This document shows positions 8,476 through 14,629 of a DNA stretch of 45,660 nucleotides, piece by piece. The stretch's first letter is position 1, and the number at the start of each line of letters is the position of its first letter. The DNA lies in the NCBI RefSeq assembly GCF_023897065.1, contig NZ_JAMHIV010000054.1, forward strand, positions 1-45,660, written 5' to 3'. A program made the translations under genes and the position numbers. Origin of the DNA: Crossiella sp. SN42. GTDB taxonomy: Bacteria; Actinomycetota; Actinomycetes; Mycobacteriales; Pseudonocardiaceae. The notes under the pieces are model-generated. The model was not told where the DNA came from and searched no databases. It worked only from the letters and a program-made list of their open reading frames with translations.

Positions 8476-9318
8476 GTGGCTGGTGTGGAGTTCGCCAAGT
8501 GGCACGGCACTGAGAACGACTTCGTGGTCCTGCCCGATGAGGACGGGGAGCTGGCGCTGACCGAGGCGCTGGTGCGCGCGCTGTGTGACCGGCAGCGCGG
8601 GCTGGGCGCGGACGGGGTGCTGCGCGTGGTGCGCACCGCCAAGCTCGCCGACGCCCCGGCCGGGGTCGAGGCCGCCGAGTGGTTCATGGACTACCGCAAC
8701 GCCGACGGCTCCATCGCCGAGATGTGCGGCAACGGCGTCCGGGTCTTCGCCCGCTACCTGGTGGACCAGGGCCTGGCCGAGGCAGGCGAATTCGCGGTGG
8801 GCACCAGGGCCGGGATCCGGCCGGTGCGCACGCACGCCGACGGCACGGTCACCGTGGACATGGGCCCGGTCACCGTGTTCGGCCGCTCCACCGCCACCCT
8901 GGGCGGCCGGGAGTACCCGGGGGTCGCGGTCGACGTGGGCAACCCGCACCTGGTCTGCCCGCTGGACGGCGGGCTGGACGAGCTCGACCTGAGCACCGCG
9001 CCCGGCCACGACCCGGCGGTGTTCCCGCGCGGGGTCAACGTGGAGTTCGTGCGCACCCTGGGTCCTGGCGCGCTGCGCATGCGGGTCTACGAGCGCGGCG
9101 TGGGGGAGACCCGCTCCTGCGGCACCGGCACGGTGGCCACCGCGGCCGCCGCGCTGCACCTGACCGGGCGCGGCACCGGCGAGGTCACCGTGGACATCCC
9201 CGGCGGCCAGGTCAGGGTCGCGGTGCAGGCCCAGCGGGCCACGCTCACCGGCCCCGCGGTCGAGGTCGCCAGGGGTGTGCTGGCTCAGTCCTGGTGGGAC
9301 TCGGTCCGCGCGTCGTAA
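8476..9318 (+). CDS. dapF: Diaminopimelate epimerase DapF
   Basis: The 280-aa enzyme converts LL- to meso-diaminopimelate for peptidoglycan and lysine. The two catalytic cysteines are visible in MCGNGVRVFARYL (C84) and ETRSCGTGTVATAA (C215), and the N-terminal FAKWHGTENDFV block is typical. The GTG start at 8476 is 4 nt after the miaA stop. TAGTCT (8464-8469), which overlaps the end of miaA, lies 6 nt before it, so an internal leaderless promoter is possible besides readthrough. Its last 34 nt overlap the convergent HxlR-type gene. It supplies meso-DAP for the MurE encoded 8 kb downstream. Confidence 0.97.
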   Translation: MAGVEFAKWHGTENDFVVLPDEDGELALTEALVRALCDRQRGLGADGVLRVVRTAKLADAPAGVEAAEWFMDYRNADGSIAEMCGNGVRVFARYLVDQGLAEAGEFAVGTRAGIRPVRTHADGTVTVDMGPVTVFGRSTATLGGREYPGVAVDVGNPHLVCPLDGGLDELDLSTAPGHDPAVFPRGVNVEFVRTLGPGALRMRVYERGVGETRSCGTGTVATAAAALHLTGRGTGEVTVDIPGGQVRVAVQAQRATLTGPAVEVARGVLAQSWWDSVRAS

Positions 9319-9698
9319 CCCGCGCGGGCCAGGTACACCTCGTCCATGTTGGCCTCGGCCCACAGCTTGAGCTGCTGCACGGTGGCGCGCAGGCTCGCGC
9401 CCAGCGGCGTCAGCGCGTAGTCGACCCGCACCGGCACCGACGGGGTCACCTCGCGGGTGACCAGGCCGTCGCGTTCCAGCGTGCGCAGGGTCTGGGTGAG
9501 CATCTTCTGGCTGATCCCGGCCAGTTTGCGGGAGAGCTCGTTGTACCGGCGCGGCCCGTCCTCCAGCGCGCACAGCAGCAGGGTGACCCACTTGTCGCTG
9601 ATCCGGTCCAGCAGGTTCCGGGTCGGGCAGGCCGCCAGGTAGGCGTCGTAGGCCTCGCGCTCGGCTTCTCTGCGCTGGGCCGCGGTCAGCGTGGCCAT
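9285..9698 (-). CDS. HxlR-family winged-helix transcriptional regulator
   Basis: The 137-aa protein has the HxlR hallmark of a conserved cysteine before the first helix (ACPTRNLLDRISDKWVTLLL, C24). It continues with a winged helix (RRYNELSRKLAGISQKMLTQTLRTLERDGLVTRE) and DYALTPLGASL. Members such as YodB and QorR sense quinones or electrophiles through this cysteine and repress a divergent reductase gene (family knowledge). Here the divergent gene is an NADPH:quinone-type oxidoreductase, and the shared 77-bp spacer holds two tandem 14-mers, so that target is very likely. AAGGAG precedes the ATG. The 3' end overlaps dapF by 34 nt. Confidence 0.9.
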   Translation of the reverse strand: MATLTAAQRREAEREAYDAYLAACPTRNLLDRISDKWVTLLLCALEDGPRRYNELSRKLAGISQKMLTQTLRTLERDGLVTREVTPSVPVRVDYALTPLGASLRATVQQLKLWAEANMDEVYLARAGYDARTESHQD

Positions 9699-9714
9699 CG
9701 CTCTCCTTCGGGTT

Positions 9715-9742
9715 AGGTACGCACTTCCAGGTACGTACTTCC
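9715..9742. promoter_or_regulatory. Tandem 14-bp operator of the HxlR-type regulator
   Basis: AGGTACGCACTTCC (9715-9728) and AGGTACGTACTTCC (9729-9742) are adjacent direct repeats, 13 of 14 bases identical. The second contains the self-complementary GTACGTAC. They lie between the divergent starts, near the regulator's promoter and upstream of the oxidoreductase -10 box. Sites built from spaced GTAC half-sites are usual for HxlR dimers. Assignment to this regulator is inference. Confidence 0.7.
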
Positions 9743-9762
9743 CGATGGAGAGTAGCTCACTC

Positions 9763-9768
9763 TAGGTT
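9763..9768 (+). promoter_or_regulatory. -10 box of leaderless oxidoreductase transcript
   Basis: TAGGTT lies 7 nt before the ATG at 9776, and no ribosome site is present, which predicts a transcript starting at or next to the start codon. Confidence 0.5.
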
Positions 9769-9775
9769 TTGGGTC

Positions 9776-10690
9776 ATGCGAGCGATTCTGATCAAGAAGT
9801 TCGGCGGCCCCGAGGTGCTGGAGGTCGCGGAGGTGGCCGTGCCCGAGCCCGGCGCGGGCCAGGTGCGGATCAAGGTGGAGGCGGCCGCCCTCAACCCGGT
9901 GGACCTGCTCAGCGCGAGCGGGTACTTCGTCAAGCTGAACCGGCTGGCGCAGCTGGATGCCTACGGCGTGGGCTGGGACGTGGCCGGTGTGGTGGACGCG
10001 GTCGGCGAGGGCGTCACCGGCTACGCGGCAGGCGACCGGGTGATCGGCCTGTCCGACCAGCTGGACCGGGTGCCGGACGTGCAAGCCGAGTACGCGGTGC
10101 TGCCCGCGACCGACCTGGCCCCGTTCCCGGCGGGCAAGACCGCCGCGGAGGCGGCCAGCCTGCCGCTGAACTCGCTGACCGCGGACCAGGCCATCGACCT
10201 GCTGGAGCTGGCAGAGGGCAGCACGCTGCTGGTCACCGGCGCGGCGGGCGGGGTCGGTGGGTACGCGGTGGAGCTGGGCAAGGCGCGCGGGCTGCGGGTG
10301 ATCGCCACCGCCGGCGCGGCCGACGAGGAGCTGGTGCGCGGTTTCGGCGCGGCCGAGTTCATCCCGCGCGGCGCCTCGCTGACCACGTTCGGGCAGGTGG
10401 ACGGCGTGATCGACGCGGCGAAGGTGGGGGAGGCCGCGCTGGCCGCGGTGCGTGACGGGGGCGGTTTTGTCAGCGTGGACGGCAGCAAGCCGGCGAGCGA
10501 CCGGGACGTGCGGCTGCTCGCGGTGCTGGTCACCGCGGACGGGGCCCGGCTGACCGAGCTGTCCGAGCTGGTGGCCAAGGGCGAGCTGAGCGTGCGGGTG
10601 GCCGAGGTGCTGCCGTTCGAGCAGGTCACCGAGGCCTACACCAAGCTGGCCGCCGGTGGGTACCGCGGCCGGATCGTGCTGGCCCCCTGA
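9776..10690 (+). CDS. NADPH:quinone oxidoreductase, zinc-independent MDR family
   Basis: The 304-aa protein is a medium-chain dehydrogenase/reductase. The N-terminal catalytic domain contains GGPEVLEVAEV, AAALNPVDLLSASG and GWDVAGVVDAVG. The Rossmann fold has GAAGGVGGYAVELGKARG from about residue 155. The structural-zinc cysteines of alcohol dehydrogenases are missing, as in the QOR subgroup. It probably reduces quinones or enones with NADPH and protects against them. Divergent transcription from the HxlR gene supports a quinone-responsive pair. A 13-bp inverted repeat follows the stop as terminator. Confidence 0.88.
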   Translation: MRAILIKKFGGPEVLEVAEVAVPEPGAGQVRIKVEAAALNPVDLLSASGYFVKLNRLAQLDAYGVGWDVAGVVDAVGEGVTGYAAGDRVIGLSDQLDRVPDVQAEYAVLPATDLAPFPAGKTAAEAASLPLNSLTADQAIDLLELAEGSTLLVTGAAGGVGGYAVELGKARGLRVIATAGAADEELVRGFGAAEFIPRGASLTTFGQVDGVIDAAKVGEAALAAVRDGGGFVSVDGSKPASDRDVRLLAVLVTADGARLTELSELVAKGELSVRVAEVLPFEQVTEAYTKLAAGGYRGRIVLAP

Positions 10691-10700
10691 CTCTCACCCG

Positions 10701-10734
10701 TTCGGGTCACCCATCCGGTGGTGGGTGACCCGAA
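10701..10734 (+). terminator. Stem-loop terminator after the oxidoreductase gene
   Basis: TTCGGGTCACCCA (10701-10713) and TGGGTGACCCGAA (10722-10734) form a perfect 13-bp stem with an 8-nt loop. It starts 10 nt after the stop codon. There is no T-tract, as is common for actinobacterial terminators. It separates the oxidoreductase from hflX. Confidence 0.75.
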
Positions 10735-10787
10735 ACCCTCGCTTCGCCCCGGAAATCACTGGCGGAACGTGGGACACTGGGTGGCGT

Positions 10788-12212
10788 ATGACGGACTTCA
10801 TGACACAGGCCGACGAGACGGACATCCTCTCGACCGGCGAGATGGAACTGGCCGACCGTGCCGCACTCCGCAGGGTCGCCGGGCTGTCCACCGAACTCGC
10901 GGACATCAGCGAGGTCGAGTACCGGCAGCTCCGGCTCGAGCGGGTAGTGCTGGTCGGCGTGTGGACCGAGGGCGACGCCGAGGAGGCGGAAGCCTCGCTC
11001 GCGGAGCTGGCCCGGCTGGCCGAGACCGCGGGCGCGGAGGTCCTGGAAGGACTCATCCAGCGCCGCCAGAAACCGGACCCGGCCACCTACATCGGCTCGG
11101 GCAAGGTCCTGGAGCTGCGCGAGTCGGTCATCGCGACCGGCGCCGACACGGTCATCTGCGACGGTGAGCTCTCACCCGGCCAGCTGCGTCAGCTGGAGGA
11201 GAAGCTCAAGGTCAAGGTGGTCGACCGGACCGCGCTGATCCTGGACATCTTCGCCCAGCACGCCAGCTCACGGGCCGGCAAGGTGCAGGTCGAGCTGGCC
11301 CAGTTGCAGTACCTGCTGCCCAGGCTGCGCGGCTGGGGTGAGTCGCTGTCCAGGCAGGCCGGTGGCCGCGCCGGTGGCAACGCCGGTGTGGGTCTGCGTG
11401 GTCCCGGTGAGACCAAGCTGGAGACCGACCGCAGGCGGATCACCAAGCGGATGGCCAAGCTGCGCAAGGAGATCCGTGCGATGGGCACGGTCAGGGAGAC
11501 CAAACGCGGCATGCGGGTGGCCAACCTGGTGCCGAACGTGGCCATCGCCGGGTACACCAACGCGGGCAAGTCCAGCCTGCTCAACGCGCTCACCAACGCC
11601 GGTGTGCTGGTCGAGGACGCGCTGTTCGCGACCCTGGACCCGACCACCCGGCGCGCGGTGACCCCGGACGGCCGCGGCTTCACCCTGACCGACACGGTCG
11701 GCTTCGTGCGGCACCTGCCGCACCAGCTGGTCGAGTCCTTCCGCTCCACCCTGGAGGAGGTTGCCGACGCGGACCTCATCCTGCACGTGGTGGACGGTTC
11801 GGACCCGCTGCCGGAACGTCAGGTCTCCGCGGTGCGCGAGGTCTTCACCGAGATCATCGCCAACCGGGACACGCCGATGCCGCCGGAGATCCTGGTGGTG
11901 AACAAGCTGGACCAGGCCGATGAACTGACCGCGACCCGGCTGCGCCACCTGTTCCCGGACGCGGTGTTCGTCTCCGCGCACACCGGAGCGGGCATCGACT
12001 CCCTGCGCGCCCTGCTCGCCGACCGCATCCCGCGGCCGGAGGTCCTGGTGGAGCTGCTCATCCCGTACAGCAGGGGCGAGCTGGTCTCCCGGGTGCACAC
12101 CGAGGGCGAGGTGCTGACCGAGAAGCACACCGAGGACGGCACCGAGCTGCGCGCCAGGGTCAAGCCGGAACTGGCAGGTCAACTCGGCGAGTTCGCGGAC
12201 CACCGGGCGTGA
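10788..12212 (+). CDS. hflX: GTPase HflX, ribosome-associated
   Basis: The 474-aa protein is a 50S-binding GTPase that splits or rescues stalled ribosomes (family knowledge). The N-terminal HflX domain contains PDPATYIGSGKV and DGELSPGQLRQLEE, followed by the glycine-rich GGRAGGNAGVGLRGPGETKLE linker region. G1 is GYTNAGKSSLLN near residues 254-265, G3 is DTVGF and G4 is NKLDQ. ATG 10788 gives a normal actinobacterial length; an in-frame ATG at 10800 is a minor alternative. The stop overlaps the GTG of the next gene (GTGA), so the two are translationally coupled. The miaA-dapF-hflX order is conserved in actinobacteria. Confidence 0.96.
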   Translation: MTDFMTQADETDILSTGEMELADRAALRRVAGLSTELADISEVEYRQLRLERVVLVGVWTEGDAEEAEASLAELARLAETAGAEVLEGLIQRRQKPDPATYIGSGKVLELRESVIATGADTVICDGELSPGQLRQLEEKLKVKVVDRTALILDIFAQHASSRAGKVQVELAQLQYLLPRLRGWGESLSRQAGGRAGGNAGVGLRGPGETKLETDRRRITKRMAKLRKEIRAMGTVRETKRGMRVANLVPNVAIAGYTNAGKSSLLNALTNAGVLVEDALFATLDPTTRRAVTPDGRGFTLTDTVGFVRHLPHQLVESFRSTLEEVADADLILHVVDGSDPLPERQVSAVREVFTEIIANRDTPMPPEILVVNKLDQADELTATRLRHLFPDAVFVSAHTGAGIDSLRALLADRIPRPEVLVELLIPYSRGELVSRVHTEGEVLTEKHTEDGTELRARVKPELAGQLGEFADHRA

Positions 12213-13270
12213 TCAGAAGGCTGCTGACCCGCACAACAGCGCTGCTGGCAACAACGGCAGCGCTGTTGTGCATGTCGGCGGCCCCCGCACTGGCCGCCGC
12301 CGACCCACCGGCCCCGGTCGAGAAGTGCCGCTACACCGACAAACGCCTCAAGGAGCTCAGCGGCCTGGCCAGCGACGGCAAACGCTGGTACGCCATGGCC
12401 GACGGCGGTTCCCGCCTGCAAGTCCTGGTCCTCACCCCGGACTGCAAGGTCGAACGCACCATCACCAACGCCACCGACCCCTTCGACGTCGAAGACCTGG
12501 CCAGAGCCGCCGACGGCACCCTCTGGCTCGCCGACACCGGCGACAACGGCAAAAAACGCGACAACATCGCCCTGCACGCCCTGACCCCCAACGGCAAGGC
12601 GACCCTCTACCGCCTGACCTACCCAGACGGCCCCCACGACGCCGAAGCCCTGCTGCTGGACCGCAAAGGCACCCCGTACATCGTCACCAAGGAGCCCTTC
12701 GCCCCGGCTGGCATCTACCGCCCCAGCAAGGCACTGACGGCGCCCGGCCCCACGGCGCTGGAGAAGGTCGGCACCATCCGCATCACCACCACCAGCACCC
12801 CCGGCGGCCCAGTAGGCGGCATCGGCTCAGTCCTGGTAACCGGCGGCGCGGTAAACCAAGACGGCACCATGGCCGCCCTGCGCACTTACACCGACGCCCT
12901 CCTGTTCCCAGCCCCCGACGGCGACCTGGCCGAAGCCCTCAAACGCGACCCGGTGCGAATCCCCCTGCCAAACGAGTCCCAGGGCGAAGCCATCGCATTC
13001 GACCCAGACGGCACCCTGTTGTCCGGCTCCGAGGAAATGGACCCCATCAGAGCGGTCCCCGGCGCGGTGAAGTTCGCCAGCGGCAACGCCCCAGCCCCAG
13101 CCCAGAAGTCGGAGACGAAGGCACCGAACGGCACCGGGAACCAGGCAGCGGGCCAACCCACAGACGAAGGCAGCGGAGGCGGCACGTCCTGGGGCGCGAT
13201 CCTGCTGGCCGGAGTTGGCGTAGTCGCAGTGGTTTTCCTCGTCAGCCGCACGCGAAAAGCAAAGCGCTAG
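12209..13270 (+). CDS. Exported membrane-anchored beta-propeller-like protein (esterase-like phytase type)
   Basis: The 353-aa protein has a signal peptide (about residues 1-30, ending AAPALAAAD). An extracellular domain of about 260 residues follows, with repeated blade-like blocks (KELSGLASDGKRWYAMADGG, DPFDVEDLARAADGTLWLAD, GPHDAEALLLDRKGTPYIVT, ESQGEAIAFDPDGTLLSGSE). Then come a Ser/Gly/Pro-rich linker and a C-terminal membrane helix (WGAILLAGVGVVAVVFLV) with a positively charged tail. The repeats resemble phytase/esterase-like propellers, and similar genes follow hflX in related actinomycetes; no activity is proven. The GTG start overlaps the hflX stop by 4 nt. Many A-ended codons distinguish it from hflX. 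Element A lies 3' of it. Confidence 0.75.
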   Translation: MIRRLLTRTTALLATTAALLCMSAAPALAAADPPAPVEKCRYTDKRLKELSGLASDGKRWYAMADGGSRLQVLVLTPDCKVERTITNATDPFDVEDLARAADGTLWLADTGDNGKKRDNIALHALTPNGKATLYRLTYPDGPHDAEALLLDRKGTPYIVTKEPFAPAGIYRPSKALTAPGPTALEKVGTIRITTTSTPGGPVGGIGSVLVTGGAVNQDGTMAALRTYTDALLFPAPDGDLAEALKRDPVRIPLPNESQGEAIAFDPDGTLLSGSEEMDPIRAVPGAVKFASGNAPAPAQKSETKAPNGTGNQAAGQPTDEGSGGGTSWGAILLAGVGVVAVVFLVSRTRKAKR

Positions 13271-13277
13271 CGAGCAA

Positions 13278-13298
13278 CCAGCGACGGGCTGGCTTTTC
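13278..13298 (+). terminator. Weak stem-loop with T-run at the 3' end of the beta-propeller gene
   Basis: CCAGC (13278-13282) pairs with GCTGG (13288-13292) and is followed by CTTTTC. The stem is only 5 bp, so its strength is doubtful. Confidence 0.35.
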
Positions 13299-13312
13299 AA
13301 AACTTGTCCGAA

Positions 13313-13474
13313 GTCTTGAGGTTCCCCATGCCCGTCAACCTGGAGACATCGCACCACATCCCAGCGAGCAGACGCTCACAGCAACCGCCGCCAAAGCCAC
13401 GCCACGTGACGGCGGCTGCTCGCTGGGATGTGGTTCGATTTCGGAAGGTTGACGGGCATGGGGAATCTCAAGAC
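13313..13474. repeat. Element A, hairpin 1
   Basis: The outer arms 13313-13341 and 13446-13474 (29 nt each, starting GTCTTGAGGTTCCCCATGCC) pair at 28 positions plus one G-T. After an 11/11 internal loop, the inner arms 13353-13371 and 13416-13434 (ACCACATCCCAGCGAGCAG) pair perfectly over 19 bp. CCGCCG (13385-13390) pairs with CGGCGG (13410-13415) near the tip. The apical segment 13371-13406 (GACGCTCACAGCAACCGCCG onwards) recurs almost unchanged in element B on a different stem. Confidence 0.9.
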
Positions 13475-13517
13475 CCGCTTGCGTCTCTGCCTGTGACTTT
13501 CCCCCCATGCTTTGATC

Positions 13518-13604
13518 TCTGCCCGTCCGGCGAGGACGCTCTTGACTTTGATCTTCGACTGAAACCCCGAAGATCAAAAGAAGTGTCCTCGCCGGACGGG
13601 CAGA
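13518..13604. repeat. Element A, hairpin 2
   Basis: The arms TCTGCCCGTCCGGCGAGGAC (13518-13537) and its complement (13585-13604) pair perfectly over 20 bp. After a 9/6 internal loop, TTTGATCTTCG (13547-13557) pairs with CGAAGATCAAA (13568-13578) over 11 bp, leaving a 10-nt loop. Both stems are identical in element B, while the loop there is 17 nt. Confidence 0.9.
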
Positions 13605-13690
13605 CCCCCGGAGGGGTTGACAAGTCAAAAGCCGGGACAAGCAGGTTGCGGGGCGGGGTTCGGGTTGCCGGGGCCGATTCCAGCGTGCTC

Positions 13691-13852
13691 GCGAGCCTCT
13701 CGTCTTCTCCGCACGACCTTCCGACAGCAAACCACACCTCCCCACCCGGCCCCCGTCACGTTGCGAAGCTAGGGCGGCGGCAGGTTGCAGGGGCCGGGCG
13801 GGGAGGCGCGGTTAGCGGTCTCCAGGCCGTACGGAGAAGACGAGAGGCTCGC
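13691..13852. repeat. Element A, hairpin 3
   Basis: The outer arms 13691-13711 and 13832-13852 (GCGAGCCTCTCGTCTTCTCC plus G) pair perfectly over 21 bp. The inner arms CTCCCCACCCGGCCCC (13738-13753) and 13790-13805 pair at 15 of 16 positions. Element B has the same outer stem with one A-T pair changed to G-C, and a wholly different but self-complementary inner stem. Confidence 0.9.
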
Positions 13853-13918
13853 TTTGTGGGTTTTCAACCCCGGGCTGCGCCCGAACCCCGGTGCATCAGT
13901 GCTCCTAACATGGCGTCA

Positions 13919-14629
13919 ATGACGACGCGCATGGAGACCGTCACCGTCTCTGACGGCACCTTTGACCTCACCGTCTGGCTTCCGGACGCTCCCGAGACTC
14001 CGCGGCCCGGCATCCTGCTCGTCCAGGAGGTCTTCGGCGTCGGCCCCTACATCCGTGCCGTGGCTGAGGACCTGGCCGCCCTCGGTTACGTGGTCGCCGC
14101 CCCCGACCTCTTCTGGCGGCAGCACCGCAACTGGGCCGCCGACCATGACGACGCCGGTCTGCAAGCCTCCATGGCGCTCGTCGGCCAGTACGACTTCCCC
14201 CGTGGCGTCCTCGACTGCCAGGCCTCCCTCGACGTCCTGCGCGGACTGCCTGAAGTCGCCGGGCAGCCCGTCGGCGCGCTGGGCTTCTGCTTCGGGGGTT
14301 CGATGACCTTCTTCCTTGGTGCGCAAGGAAACCCGGACGCCGTGGTCTCCTTCTACGGCTCGGTTGTGCCGGACAGTGCGGCCCTGCTCGACAAGATCAG
14401 CGTGCCCACCCTGATGCACTTCGGCGGCGACGACCCCTACATCGCCCGTGAGGACATCGCCAAGGTGGAAGCCGCGGCCGAGGGCAAGCCGCATGTCGAG
14501 CTGCACGTCCAGGAGGACGCCGGTCACGCCTTCCACAACCGCATGGCCCCGGCGTTCCACCACCCGGAGGCGGCGGCCAGGGCCTGGCGGTTGACGGAGG
14601 AGTTCCTGGGGCGGGTGTTGCCGGTCTAG
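13919..14629 (+). CDS. Dienelactone hydrolase family protein
   Basis: This alpha/beta hydrolase of about 236 aa has the family's Cys nucleophile in GFCFGGS, the aspartate in FGGDDPYI and the histidine in DAGHAFHN, which form a Cys-Asp-His triad. RPGILLVQEVFGVGPYIRAVAEDLA is the usual N-terminal block. It likely hydrolyses lactones or small esters in the cytoplasm; the substrate is unknown. The start is ambiguous among ATG 13910, 13919 and 13931. I favour 13919 because TAACAT (13906-13911) lies exactly 7 nt before it, typical of a leaderless mRNA, and no ribosome site is seen. The stop overlaps the stop of the convergent ceramidase gene. Confidence 0.88.
   Translation: MTTRMETVTVSDGTFDLTVWLPDAPETPRPGILLVQEVFGVGPYIRAVAEDLAALGYVVAAPDLFWRQHRNWAADHDDAGLQASMALVGQYDFPRGVLDCQASLDVLRGLPEVAGQPVGALGFCFGGSMTFFLGAQGNPDAVVSFYGSVVPDSAALLDKISVPTLMHFGGDDPYIAREDIAKVEAAAEGKPHVELHVQEDAGHAFHNRMAPAFHHPEAAARAWRLTEEFLGRVLPV

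Larger units (their letters stand above)
13313..13871. repeat. Element A: about 560-bp non-coding element of three giant nested hairpins
   Basis: The whole gap between the beta-propeller gene and the dienelactone hydrolase (13271-13918) holds no credible gene. It contains three consecutive large inverted repeats, listed separately as hairpins 1-3. From about 13446 to 13871 it is homologous, in reverse orientation, to element B at the window end. Similar stretches include GGGTCTTGAG, GATCAAAGCATGGGGGGAAA, the whole of hairpin 2, CGCAACCTGCT/GTCCCGGCTTTTGACTTG and GAAGACGAGAG. Loop lengths differ between the copies by 7 nt, which argues against coding. TTTTCAA occurs at both flanks (13294-13300 and 13861-13867). 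It could be a mobile non-autonomous element, a structured RNA or a chromosomal palindrome family; no transposase is near. Confidence 0.85.

Noticed and set aside
13313-13871. CRISPR array
   Set aside because: There are no regularly spaced short direct repeats with unique spacers; the repeats are inverted arms of hairpins, and no cas gene is present.
13304-13909. Open reading frames across element A, some with similar translations in element B (for example LCPSGEDALDFDLR)
   Set aside because: The similarity follows from DNA homology. The copies differ by a 7-nt loop change that shifts the frame, and the conserved parts are paired arms rather than codons.
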